From Nitrospirota bacterium (GTDB taxonomy: Bacteria; Nitrospirota; Nitrospiria; Nitrospirales; Nitrospiraceae), in contig JACRLS010000090.1 in NCBI GenBank assembly GCA_016235225.1, forward strand, positions 1-12,333: a stretch of 12,333 nucleotides of DNA, read 5' to 3'. Under the pieces are notes generated by a model. It made no database searches and was not told where the DNA came from. It was given only the letters and a program-made list of their open reading frames with translations. Positions 1-5,978 of this stretch are shown here, piece by piece (the stretch's first letter is position 1; every line of letters starts with the position of its first letter). The position numbers were made by a program, and so were the translations under genes.

Positions 1-375
1 GCCATCGGCATCTTCAGGCAGCGTGAAGCTCCTCACAAAGCTGCCATAGGCGCGTTCCACACGATGGTACTTCTTCCCTTTTTCTTCTTTCTCGTACTTC
101 CGTTCTCCCGAGATGCTCAGCACTTCATCCTGGACCGTGAGTTTCACGTCCTCTTTCTTGATCTCGGGTAACTCAGCTTTGATGAGGTATTCGTTCTCAT
201 CCTCGCTGATATCGACAAGGGGCGACCATTCCGCCACCGTCATCGCCTCTTTTCCCCCCTCACGAACGGCGAGCGGCCGTCCGAGCATGGTGGCAAGGCG
301 TTTCTCAATATCTTCGATCTGCTTGAACGGATCCCAGGTGGTCTTGAACGGTTCCCAGCGCGTGAGTCCAGTCAT
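1..375 (-). CDS. hsp20: Hsp20/alpha-crystallin small heat-shock protein (3' end off window)
   Basis: ATP-independent holdase chaperone of the cytoplasm that binds unfolding proteins in oligomers. The first 125 residues are visible. The N-terminal arm (about 1-50) begins MTGLTRWEPF and carries the WDPF motif usual in bacterial Hsp20. The alpha-crystallin domain starts near W50 with WSPLVDISEDENEYLIKAEL, followed by LPEIKKEDVKLTV and LSISGERK, then the region leading to the FxLPED motif at the window edge. Roughly 20-30 residues, including the C-terminal I-x-I anchor, should lie outside. The start at 375 is fixed by a strong ribosome binding site, AAGGAGG, eight bases upstream. No stop is seen, so the gene is partial only because of the window edge. 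A small winged-helix-like gene lies 214 bases upstream on the same strand. A sigma-54-like promoter or dyad is seen at 437-451. Confidence 0.93.
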   Translation of the reverse strand, partial: MTGLTRWEPFKTTWDPFKQIEDIEKRLATMLGRPLAVREGGKEAMTVAEWSPLVDISEDENEYLIKAELPEIKKEDVKLTVQDEVLSISGERKYEKEEKGKKYHRVERAYGSFVRSFTLPEDADG

Positions 376-436
376 GATGGCGTCCTCCTTCGATGAGGTG
401 ATGGTTCAGGAATCGTATCTCCCTGCCTCGTCCTTT

Positions 437-451
437 GCATTGGCAGTGCCA
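437..451 (-). promoter_or_regulatory. Candidate sigma-54 promoter or dyad operator upstream of hsp20
   Basis: On the minus strand the sequence TGGCACTGCCAATGC, followed by AAA, has GG and GC elements with exactly ten bases between them, as in the -24/-12 sigma-54 consensus TGGCAC-N5-TTGC. The -12 element is ATGC instead of TTGC. The predicted start site would be near 425, about 50 bases before the hsp20 start codon. The same bases also form a perfect dyad TGGCA-C-TGCCA, so an operator for an unknown regulator is equally possible. I see no CIRCE element (TTAGCACTC dyad) here. Inference from one site only. Confidence 0.3.
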
Positions 452-589
452 GATGCTTTCGTATGCGCGGGCAGGAGAGGATGCCGCAATTTCAGGAGGT
501 TAGCAAGGGGTGAGTCACGAGCAGGTGAAGCAGGAGCCGATGTGCCTGGGGCGGAAGGGGACAGAGAGGCTGGCTCGGCATGTTGCCTA

Positions 590-871
590 TTACCTCATGG
601 TAGAAAGAGGTTGACTTGGCTGAGTCATCCCCTCGTCTTTTCCCTGGACAGGAGCCGGGCAGGTGTCTGGATTGACGCGTCGGACAGCATAGCGGCCGGG
701 GCCCTTCAGGAGGAGACGAACCTGCCCCCTCCGGCTCAAGCGGTCCACCTCCATAAACACCTGATTCCAGGTGAGCCCATGGCAGCAGAGCGCCAGATCT
801 TCAAGGAGATATTCCTTGGAGTCCGACAGGGCCCAGAAGATTTTCTCAGTCGCAGTCGGGCGGGTGTCCAT
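590..871 (-). CDS. Small hypothetical protein, probable winged-helix fold (93 aa)
   Basis: I do not recognise a named family. The first two thirds read like a compact winged helix-turn-helix: helix 'TATEKIFWALSDSKEYLLEDLALCC' (about 6-30), helix 'WNQVFMEVDRLSRRGQVRL' (about 35-53) as helix-turn-helix, then a wing 'LLLKGPGRYAVRRV' (about 53-66). The C-terminal 25 residues are polar and probably disordered. There is no signal peptide or membrane segment. The start at 871 is supported by GAGGAGG seven bases upstream. The gene lies on the same strand as hsp20, 214 bases ahead of it, so a separate promoter for hsp20 is likely. Two cysteines (CC at about 29-30) are the only possible redox or metal residues. 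A regulator role is inference from the fold guess only. Confidence 0.7.
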   Translation of the reverse strand: MDTRPTATEKIFWALSDSKEYLLEDLALCCHGLTWNQVFMEVDRLSRRGQVRLLLKGPGRYAVRRVNPDTCPAPVQGKDEGMTQPSQPLSTMR

Positions 872-1372
872 GACAGAACCTCCTCATCGAACTAGGTGAA
901 AGAGAATCGTGAAAGGGAGGAGCAGGTTCAGTGCCACCGAATAGCGAGTGGGTGAACGGGACGGTCCCTCATAAGACCTACCATACGTCGAGGTCTCCTG
1001 GAATATGACGACCATACCAAGGGGGCGTCGATCGGGATGTGAAGTCGGGTCGAGCCCAAGGTGTAGGGAATCCCCTCACATTGATTGGAGCGCCTGTATG
1101 GTTAATCAATATCCAGAAGGAGGTGAGACCAGGATAAGGATCAGTTCCCGCCCCTGTGCTGCGACACTGGAAAGGGCGGTGGGCTTATGCCGGTTGTGGA
1201 GTCGAGGTCCGAAGGTACGCGTTTCCATCTCGGTGCCAGTAGGAGGCACGGCTCCAAGAGCGAGCTTGAAGAACGGGAAGCGCGGGGTGACCAAGCCGAG
1301 AGGGACTTGCTGGATCACCCGGATCGGCTCCGGTTCGAGGGTAGGCTGGCCGCTCACACAAGGGCGGGCTGT
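872..1372. other. 500-base stretch without a convincing gene
   Basis: Between the nucleotidyltransferase stop and the winged-helix-like gene I find only weak overlapping reading frames on both strands, none with a ribosome binding site and a recognisable protein. It does hold an inverted repeat ATTGATT/AATCAAT (1080-1086 and 1104-1110). Just after it, on the plus strand, AAGGAGGTGA (1117-1126) is a perfect anti-16S match, but no start codon follows at a usable distance. A short CCGGA/TCCGG hairpin lies at about 1320-1334 but has no T-run. The stretch may be decayed coding sequence. Confidence 0.5.
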
Positions 1373-2044
1373 TTATTGTTGTAAGAAGGCTCGTCGCAGG
1401 CGGATCAGGTAGTCGTCGACAGCCTTGGGATTCGGCTCGTGGCGACAAGCGGCGAGCCGTTTTGTGCATTCTTCGGTCCAGTAGTCCGCGAGATCGATCA
1501 CTTCTCCGGTACGAATCGCTCCGCCTTTGATGTCGGCCAGCGTCCGGCCGATGGGAGTGTCTATCACGCGCAGGGTCAGCGTGCCGAATTCGAGCAACTC
1601 GCAGAGATTGTACAGAGTCCGCAGATACGCGACGGCATACTTGGCCGGCCGACCGTCTTTCTTGTCCAGGAATTTGCGCCGCTGGTTCGACGCATACCCG
1701 AGATAGGCCTCATACGCGCGATGGGGAGACCACAGCGCCGGCAGCAGCGCTCGAAGGTCGGATCCCCAGGAGTCGGCCGTCACCACGGGGGCGACCAGGG
1801 TTTCCAGCATGAGCGGGTGACAGTTCGTGGCCAGCGTGAGAAAGGGGGCGACTTCCCAGGAGGTCTCGTCCTCCAACCCCTTCGCCATCCGGGTCCCCGG
1901 AGGCTTGAATCCAAGTTGAAACATCTGTTCGGTCGGGATAACAAACACGCTGCGATAGTCCGCGTCGCTCTCCGGACCGGCCAGACCATGGGCCTGTGAG
2001 CCGATCAACACTTTCAGAATGGTGTGCGGACGGTCAGGTGGCAT
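1373..2044 (-). CDS. Pol-beta superfamily nucleotidyltransferase, RlaP/YcgL type (223 aa)
   Basis: Predicted nucleotidyltransferase of the DNA polymerase beta superfamily, closest in pattern to the RlaP/YcgL group (Pfam PF10127), some members of which sit with RNA-repair genes. The active-site signature is at the N terminus: the GS motif GSQAHGL at 15-21, followed by D27-x-D29 (SDADYRSVFV), which should bind the metal. The rest is helical, with an R/K-rich patch (NQRRKFLDKK, about 117-126) and 'AVAYLRTLYNLCELL', typical of the family's C-terminal part. The start at 2044 has GGAG five bases upstream. It is the last gene of the pyruvate dehydrogenase unit, 18 bases after the acyl carrier protein. 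The substrate is unknown. A link to E2 or to the carrier protein (for example nucleotidylation) is only suggested by position. Confidence 0.8.
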   Translation of the reverse strand: MPPDRPHTILKVLIGSQAHGLAGPESDADYRSVFVIPTEQMFQLGFKPPGTRMAKGLEDETSWEVAPFLTLATNCHPLMLETLVAPVVTADSWGSDLRALLPALWSPHRAYEAYLGYASNQRRKFLDKKDGRPAKYAVAYLRTLYNLCELLEFGTLTLRVIDTPIGRTLADIKGGAIRTGEVIDLADYWTEECTKRLAACRHEPNPKAVDDYLIRLRRAFLQQ

Positions 2045-2062
2045 GGTGGCTCCGGGACTTGG

Positions 2063-2326
2063 TCATACCTCAGGGTGCGAATGTGACGAGAGGTATGCGA
2101 GGCAGCCGTTCAGCGTCGCCAGCTTGGGGTAGTCGCCTTCCGGGATGTCCACGCCGAGGGACTGGTGCAGCGCGATCACGAAGTTCAGGAAGTCCATCGA
2201 GTCGAGGTCCAACTGATCGCGAAGACTCACATCGAGTTTCAGAGTCGCCAGGTCCGCTTCGGGAGCGATCTCGCCGAGCACTCGAATCACAGTCTGTCTG
2301 ATCACCTCCTCAGTTTGTGCCGCCAT
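2063..2326 (-). CDS. Acyl carrier protein (87 aa)
   Basis: Small acidic carrier protein that should hold acyl groups on a 4'-phosphopantetheine arm. The attachment site is S43 in the motif LDLDSMDFLNF, within helix II. The preceding 'VSLRDQLDLDSMD' and following 'VIALHQSLGVDIPEGDY' fit the four-helix ACP fold, and length is normal. It lacks the usual DSL (here DSM), as in many accessory carrier proteins, so it is probably not the housekeeping AcpP. The start at 2326 has GGGGAGG directly against it, which is closer than ideal. A second, very strong site (GGAGGTGATC) lies inside codons 6-10 and could drive a GTG at codon 13, but that would remove part of helix I. It follows E2 by 48 bases and precedes the nucleotidyltransferase by 18. 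A role in octanoyl/lipoyl supply to E2 is inference. Confidence 0.88.
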   Translation of the reverse strand: MAAQTEEVIRQTVIRVLGEIAPEADLATLKLDVSLRDQLDLDSMDFLNFVIALHQSLGVDIPEGDYPKLATLNGCLAYLSSHSHPEV

Positions 2327-2338
2327 CCTCCCCGCCTT

Positions 2339-2373
2339 TCACTCAGCACTCAGTCCTCAGCACTCAGCACTTC
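2339..2373. repeat. Short direct repeats in the E2-ACP spacer
   Basis: The 48-base spacer between E2 and the acyl carrier protein is almost entirely repeats. CTCAGCACTCAG occurs exactly twice (2342-2353 and 2356-2367), flanked by partial copies ending CAGCACTTC. It resembles other low-complexity spacers in this operon but is a different unit. No coding or terminator function is visible. Confidence 0.8.
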
Positions 2374-2374
2374 T

Positions 2375-3610
2375 TTAGAGTTTGCCTGGCTCCTGTAAGA
2401 GGCGATCGAGGGCGGCCAGAAACAAGCCGCCGCGGTGCCCGTCGGTCACGCGGTGATCCGCGGACAAGGACGCGGTGATCAGCGGGCGCGCCACAACCTG
2501 GCCGTTCACGACCCAGGGGCGCTCCACCAGTTTCCCCAATCCAACGAGCGCCACCTGTGGAGGGTAGATGACACCGAAGACGGTTTCAACGCCTTGTTCC
2601 CCCAGACTCGTCACCGTGATGGTGGGGTCGGACAGCTCCGAACCCCGGAGGGCGCCGGCACGGGCCCGCTTCACGAGATCCTGAAAGTTCTTCATAAGCT
2701 TGCCGAGAGGCTGCCGATCCGTCTGGTGCAGGGCCGGCGCCACGAGTCCGCCTCCTCTGAGAGAAATGGCCACGCCGACATGTATGTCCGGGCTTTGGAT
2801 CACGTCGGACCCCTTCCACACCGCATTCAACTCCGGGACCTCGCGTAAGGCCAACGCCACCGCTTTGAGGAGCAATACACCAACAAGCAGGCGGTCGGTC
2901 ACAGGACGTCTCAGGTTATCCTCTGTGAGCCATGCCATGGCCGTTCCCATATCAATGGTCGTGCTGAGATAGTAATGAGGAATCTCGCGCTTTGACCTGG
3001 TCATGGCCGCCGCGATGGTCTGCCGCATCCGGGCCTGCTTGTCTGCTGCCGCGTCGGCAGCGGAGGCGATAGGCGATGGGCTCTGGGCAATAGGTGGTCT
3101 AGCCTCCGTGCCGCTAGTCTCTCGCCTATAACCCATTGTCTGCGTGCTTCGTTCGATGTCCTCCAACGAGATGGCGCCATCGGGGCCTGTCCCGTGAACC
3201 GTCGAAAGGTCCACGCCGAGTTCGGCGGCGAGTTTCTTCGCTGCGGGGGAAATGCGCACGCGTTCGCCTTCCGCCGGCGGCCGAGGTTGAGGAGGGGGCG
3301 GAGCGGCGGGTTGTTCCTTTCGCTCACCCTTAACCTGAGCCTCAACCTCAGCCTCAACCTGTCCGCTCCTTGTGCCCTCTTCTCGGATGATCGCCATCAC
3401 GGTTCCGACCGCCACGGTGTCGCCGGGTTTCGTCAGGAGTTGTTCAATGACGCCGGTGTGAAAGGACTCGATCTCGATGGCCGCCTTCTCGGTATCGATC
3501 TCTGCGAGAATCTCGCCCTTGGTCACCTGATCGCCCACCTTCTTCCTCCAGGTGATCAAGGTCCCCGTGGTCATATCGGCGCCGAGTGTCGGCATCAAGA
3601 AGTCAGCCAT
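2375..3610 (-). CDS. pdhC: Pyruvate dehydrogenase E2, dihydrolipoamide acetyltransferase (411 aa)
   Basis: Core of the pyruvate dehydrogenase complex; it moves the acetyl group from E1 via lipoamide to CoA. Domains in order: one lipoyl domain (1-80) with the lipoylated lysine K42 in EIDTEKAAIEIES; a charged then proline-rich linker (about 85-120); the peripheral-subunit-binding domain (about 121-160, VRISPAAKKLAAELGVDL and GTGPDGAISLEDIE); a second linker (about 161-190); and the acyltransferase domain (about 191-411) ending with the catalytic DHRVTDG, H386 and D390. The start MADFLMPTLG at 3610 has GGAG eight bases upstream; an in-frame upstream extension of eight residues is less likely. 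The neighbours E1 alpha and E1 beta fix the identity as a 2-oxoacid, most likely pyruvate, complex; branched-chain substrates cannot be excluded. Both linkers are encoded by repeat-like DNA (3066-3140, 3325-3360). E3 is absent from the window. Confidence 0.93.
   Translation of the reverse strand: MADFLMPTLGADMTTGTLITWRKKVGDQVTKGEILAEIDTEKAAIEIESFHTGVIEQLLTKPGDTVAVGTVMAIIREEGTRSGQVEAEVEAQVKGERKEQPAAPPPPQPRPPAEGERVRISPAAKKLAAELGVDLSTVHGTGPDGAISLEDIERSTQTMGYRRETSGTEARPPIAQSPSPIASAADAAADKQARMRQTIAAAMTRSKREIPHYYLSTTIDMGTAMAWLTEDNLRRPVTDRLLVGVLLLKAVALALREVPELNAVWKGSDVIQSPDIHVGVAISLRGGGLVAPALHQTDRQPLGKLMKNFQDLVKRARAGALRGSELSDPTITVTSLGEQGVETVFGVIYPPQVALVGLGKLVERPWVVNGQVVARPLITASLSADHRVTDGHRGGLFLAALDRLLQEPGKL
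3066..3140. repeat. Low-complexity repeat encoding E2 linker 2
   Basis: Within the E2 gene, the stretch encoding the linker between the subunit-binding and catalytic domains is made of mirrored short units: GCGATAGGCGATGGGC and GGGCAATAGG on one side, CTAGTCTCTCGCCTATA on the other. Read on the coding strand this gives GYRRETSG...RPPIAQSPSPIAS. The composition is that of intergenic filler and not of the conserved domains on each side. Confidence 0.6.
3325..3360. repeat. CTCAACCTGAG-type repeat encoding E2 linker 1
   Basis: Tandem six-base-like units (CTCAACCTCAGCCTCAACCT) run in frame through the linker after the lipoyl domain and encode QVEAEVEAQVKGE. The 14-mer CCTCAACCTCAGCC (3340-3353) recurs exactly, in the same orientation, at 4722-4735 in the spacer between E1 beta and E1 alpha. 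Confidence 0.75.
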
Positions 3611-3619
3611 GGCCGAGAC

Positions 3620-3700
3620 TCCGTGAAACGTCACACGTGAAGCGTGAAGCGTATCTCGTCAGAATCGTCTCGCGAGATACGAGATACGAGCGACGAATGA
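3620..3700. repeat. Repeats in the E1 beta-E2 spacer
   Basis: The 126-base spacer holds CGTGAAG twice in tandem (3636-3649) with a related CGTGAAACG before it, then CGAGATA twice in tandem (from 3673). GTATCTCG (3651-3658) is the inverse of CGAGATAC (3673-3680), and TCTCGCGAGA (3669-3678) is itself a palindrome, so the RNA could fold into a hairpin. No T-run follows, so a terminator is unlikely. Confidence 0.7.
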
Positions 3701-3736
3701 CGAGGAGGGCAGGCGGTGACGAACAGTACGCGCAGA

Positions 3737-4603
3737 TCATCGCTTCCCCACCACCGCGTGAACTGCTTGAACAATGCCGGCGACTTGCGGCAGTGCCGCA
3801 TCTTCAAGATGTTTCGGGTAGGGGATCGGCACTTCCACGCTGCAGACCCGCGCGACCGGGGCATCGAGGTCGTAGAAGGCGCCTTCCATGATTTGCGCGG
3901 ACACCTCAGCCGCAAAACTGCCGGTCCGCCACCCCTCGTCGATGACGACGGCACGATGCGTCTTTCGCACCGAGACAAGGATGGTCGGCATATCGAGCGG
4001 CCGCAACACGCGAAGGTCCAGGACCTCCGCGTCAATGCCGTCCTCAGCCAGGCGCGTGGCAGCCTCCAGGGTTTTCCAGAGAGAGCCGCCGAAGGTAATC
4101 AGGCTGACGTCGTGGCCGGGTTTCCGCACGGCGGCGTGCGAGAGATCAACGGAGAAGGCGGCCTCATCGAGCTCGCCATCGAGCGCATAGAGAAAGGCAT
4201 GCTCGAAGATAAACACCGGGTCCGGTTCGTTCAGCGCGGCGAGCAGCATGCCTTTGGCGTCGGTGACGGTCGCGGGCGTCAGGACCGTGATCGCCGGGAT
4301 ATGGGCGTACCAGCCTTCCAGGCTATGGGAATGTTGCGCGCCCACCTGTCGGCCGGCCCCGGTGGCCATGCGCACGATGAGCGGGATGGAGAACTGGCCG
4401 CCGGACATGTGCCGGATCGTGGCTGCATTGTTCACGATTTGGTCGAGGGCCAGCAAGCTGAAATTGACGGTCATGACATCCACGACGGGGCGCAGGCCGC
4501 CTAACGCCGCGCCGATCCCGGCGCCGACGAAGGTGCTTTCGGACAGCGGCGTGTCGCGAATCCGGTCCGGTCCAGACGCGGGGGTCGCGTTGAAGCGCCT
4601 CAC
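3737..4603 (-). CDS. pdhB: Pyruvate dehydrogenase E1 beta, body of a frameshifted gene
   Basis: E1 beta pairs with E1 alpha to form the thiamine-diphosphate decarboxylase of the complex. From 4573 leftward the reading frame is normal E1 beta: GPDRIRDTPLSES, whose last glutamate matches the cofactor-activating Glu of DTPxAE in the family; VDVMTVNFSLLALDQIVNNA; AQHSHSLEGWYAHIPAITV; and VLDLRVLRPLDM near the C-terminal transketolase domain, ending VPIPYPKHLEDAALPQV. The family's first 20-50 residues, with the GEDV...GG segment, are missing from this frame. They begin in another frame (4575-4646) and part is absent altogether. The only start in this frame is a GTG at 4603 with no ribosome binding site, and its first ten residues are out-of-frame sequence. 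The protein is probably not made in active form unless the deletion is an assembly error. Confidence 0.85.
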   Translation of the reverse strand: MRRFNATPASGPDRIRDTPLSESTFVGAGIGAALGGLRPVVDVMTVNFSLLALDQIVNNAATIRHMSGGQFSIPLIVRMATGAGRQVGAQHSHSLEGWYAHIPAITVLTPATVTDAKGMLLAALNEPDPVFIFEHAFLYALDGELDEAAFSVDLSHAAVRKPGHDVSLITFGGSLWKTLEAATRLAEDGIDAEVLDLRVLRPLDMPTILVSVRKTHRAVVIDEGWRTGSFAAEVSAQIMEGAFYDLDAPVARVCSVEVPIPYPKHLEDAALPQVAGIVQAVHAVVGKR

Positions 4604-4646
4604 GTAATCCTGCTCGCACGGCCTCTCGGTAGGTGATCTTGGGCAT
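4575..4646 (-). pseudogene. pdhB: Detached N-terminal fragment of E1 beta
   Basis: ATG at 4646 opens 24 codons reading MPKITYREAVRAGLREALQR then DPRV, the classic start of bacterial E1 beta. Directly afterwards the sequence jumps to GGACCGGAC, which encodes the later GPDRIRD in a different frame (offset by one base). The family normally has about 24-26 residues between these points, containing GEDV and a GG turn, so roughly 71-77 bases are lost and the frame is shifted. In this frame translation continues into unrelated sequence and runs to 4323. Confidence 0.8.
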
Positions 4647-4651
4647 GGTTC

Positions 4652-4746
4652 ACAGAAGGTTGAGGTTGAGGTTGAGGCTAAGGTTGAGGAAAGCTCGCTG
4701 AACTCAGAGATTTCTTTCTCACCTCAACCTCAGCCTTATCCTGAAC
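4652..4746. repeat. GGTTGAG repeats in the E1 alpha-E1 beta spacer
   Basis: The spacer holds four GGTTGAGG-type units (4658-4689) and, after 30 bases, an inverted block CACCTCAACCTCAGCCTTATC (4720-4740). The two blocks are imperfect inverted copies, about 17 of 20 matching, so a long hairpin is possible in the transcript. The right block shares an exact 14-mer with the E2 gene. E1 alpha and E1 beta usually abut or nearly so; this 100-base spacer is unusually long. Confidence 0.75.
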
Positions 4747-5724
4747 CTATACTTTTCCAGGCGTATACACATCCTTCGTCAAATCCTCGACCGGTTCCCA
4801 CGGACTCGCTTCGGCAAAGGTGACGGCATCGGCAATCTCATCTGCGATGGCGGTTTCCAGCTTGTCCAGGACGGCGTCCGTCAACACACCCTGAGCCCGA
4901 AGTCCTTCTGAAAGGAGGCGGACGGGGTCGCGCTGTTTCCATCGCTCAACTTCTTCTTTGGTCCGGTACAGCTCCGCGTCATACATGGAATGGGCACGAA
5001 AACGGTAGGTCCGGTATTCGAGAAGGAAGGGACCTTGTCCCGCCCGCACGACATCCACCGCACGCTGGGTGGCGGATTCCACGGCCAGGACGTCCATCCC
5101 ATCAACAGCGTCAGCGGGAATCGCATAGGCGTCGGCCTTGCGTGCAATGTCGATCTGAGATTGGTGGCGGGCAAGCGCAGTCCCCATCGCATAGAGATTG
5201 TTCTCGCAGAGGAAGAGCACGGGGAGTTTCCAAAGAGCCGCCAGGTTGAGCGATTCATGAAATTCGCCTTCGGCCACGGCCCCATCTCCGAAGAAGCAGG
5301 CCGAGACGCGGGAACGATGGCTCAAGTGGTCCGCCAGCGCCAGGCCGACCGCCACAGGCAGTCCGCCTGCAACGATGGCCAGTCCCCCATAGAAACGACG
5401 AGAGGCATCGAAGAAGTGCATCGAGCCCCCGCGTCCCCGGGCACAGCCGGTGGACTTGCCGTACAGTTCGGCCATGAGGGCCCGCATCGGGGTCCCGCGG
5501 ACAAGCGCATGGCCGTGCTCGCGGTACGTGGCCACGATGGCGTCATCGGGCGCCAAAGCCGGGATCGCCCCCACCGAGATGGCCTCTTCACCGTTGGCGA
5601 GATGGAGAAAGCCGCGAATCTTGCCACCGCTGTAGAGCTCCGCGGATTTCTCCTCAAACCGGCGGATGCGGAGCATCTGCCGCAACAACTCGAGGGAGTG
5701 ATCGTGGTCGACAAGGTTCGGCAT
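4747..5724 (-). CDS. pdhA: Pyruvate dehydrogenase E1 alpha (325 aa)
   Basis: Thiamine-diphosphate-binding half of the E1 decarboxylase. The gene appears intact and of normal length for the alpha/beta-type enzyme. Visible features: YREHGHAL (67-74), the family's active-site YRxHG; GRGGSMHFFD (97-106); the cofactor motif starting GDG at 146-148 (GDGAVAEGEFHES) and ending NN at 175-176 (CENN), which holds the metal and diphosphate; YRFRAHSMYD, matching the phosphorylation-loop region of E1 alpha. The start MPNLVDHDHS at 5724 is chosen because it fits the family's N terminus; the TTG at 5751 would add nine unconserved residues. The ribosome binding site is weak. It follows acsA on the same strand after a 254-base repeat-bearing gap and is followed by the damaged E1 beta. 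Confidence 0.93.
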   Translation of the reverse strand: MPNLVDHDHSLELLRQMLRIRRFEEKSAELYSGGKIRGFLHLANGEEAISVGAIPALAPDDAIVATYREHGHALVRGTPMRALMAELYGKSTGCARGRGGSMHFFDASRRFYGGLAIVAGGLPVAVGLALADHLSHRSRVSACFFGDGAVAEGEFHESLNLAALWKLPVLFLCENNLYAMGTALARHQSQIDIARKADAYAIPADAVDGMDVLAVESATQRAVDVVRAGQGPFLLEYRTYRFRAHSMYDAELYRTKEEVERWKQRDPVRLLSEGLRAQGVLTDAVLDKLETAIADEIADAVTFAEASPWEPVEDLTKDVYTPGKV

Positions 5725-5754
5725 AGATCGCTCGATGAAGCAAGTGCGCAATGA

Positions 5755-5840
5755 TCAGTATTCAGTGAACGGTTCTCAGAAACTTGAAGCTTCCGATTGA
5801 CAACTGAAAACCGAATGCTGGGAACCGCTGACTATAGCAA
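5755..5840. repeat. Low-complexity filler upstream of E1 alpha
   Basis: Short related units with the theme CAGTATTCAGTGAA, GGTTCTCAGAAAC, AACTGAAAACCGAATGC and TGGGAACCGCTGAC fill the bases just upstream of E1 alpha. They resemble the CTCAGCACTCAG spacer of the same operon in style. I see no clear promoter or ribosome binding site in them. Confidence 0.5.
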
Positions 5841-5853
5841 ACGTCTTTATATC

Positions 5854-5960
5854 TGTGACGGCTGTTCCACCTCACCCCTCCCTCGCTCGACTGAGCTCGT
5901 CGCAGGCTCCCCCGCTGCGGGGGAGAGGTGAAGGTGAGGGGGCGGAGACTGTCTGTCACA
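5854..5960. repeat. MITE-like palindromic element between acsA and E1 alpha
   Basis: A roughly 107-base palindromic block. The ends are TGTGAC (5854-5859) and GTCACA (5955-5960). Inside are CCACCTCACCCC (from 5868) facing GGTGAAGGTGAGGGG, and in the centre a perfect hairpin, CTCCCCCGC-T-GCGGGGGAG (5907-5925). There is no coding capacity. It lies 18 bases beyond the acsA stop and could act as an mRNA end or processing site. Similar 'CCCTCACCC...CCCCCGC...GGGTGAGGG' palindromes are widespread intergenic repeats. Confidence 0.65.
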
Positions 5961-5978
5961 AGAGTTATTGCGTTGGTA

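Noticed and set aside
1117..1126. Perfect AAGGAGGTGA on the plus strand
   Set aside because: No ATG, GTG or TTG follows at 5-12 bases, and no 16S-like sequence surrounds it.
1106..1357. 83-residue minus-strand frame just after the nucleotidyltransferase
   Set aside because: GTG start without ribosome binding site, no recognisable fold, and competing frames of equal quality on the other strand.
3636..3700. CRISPR array
   Set aside because: Tandem units of seven bases without spacers of regular length; the same holds for the other repeat spacers in this window.
4658..4689. Telomere-like GGTTGAG repeats as a chromosome end
   Set aside because: Only four imperfect units inside an operon; it is spacer low-complexity sequence.
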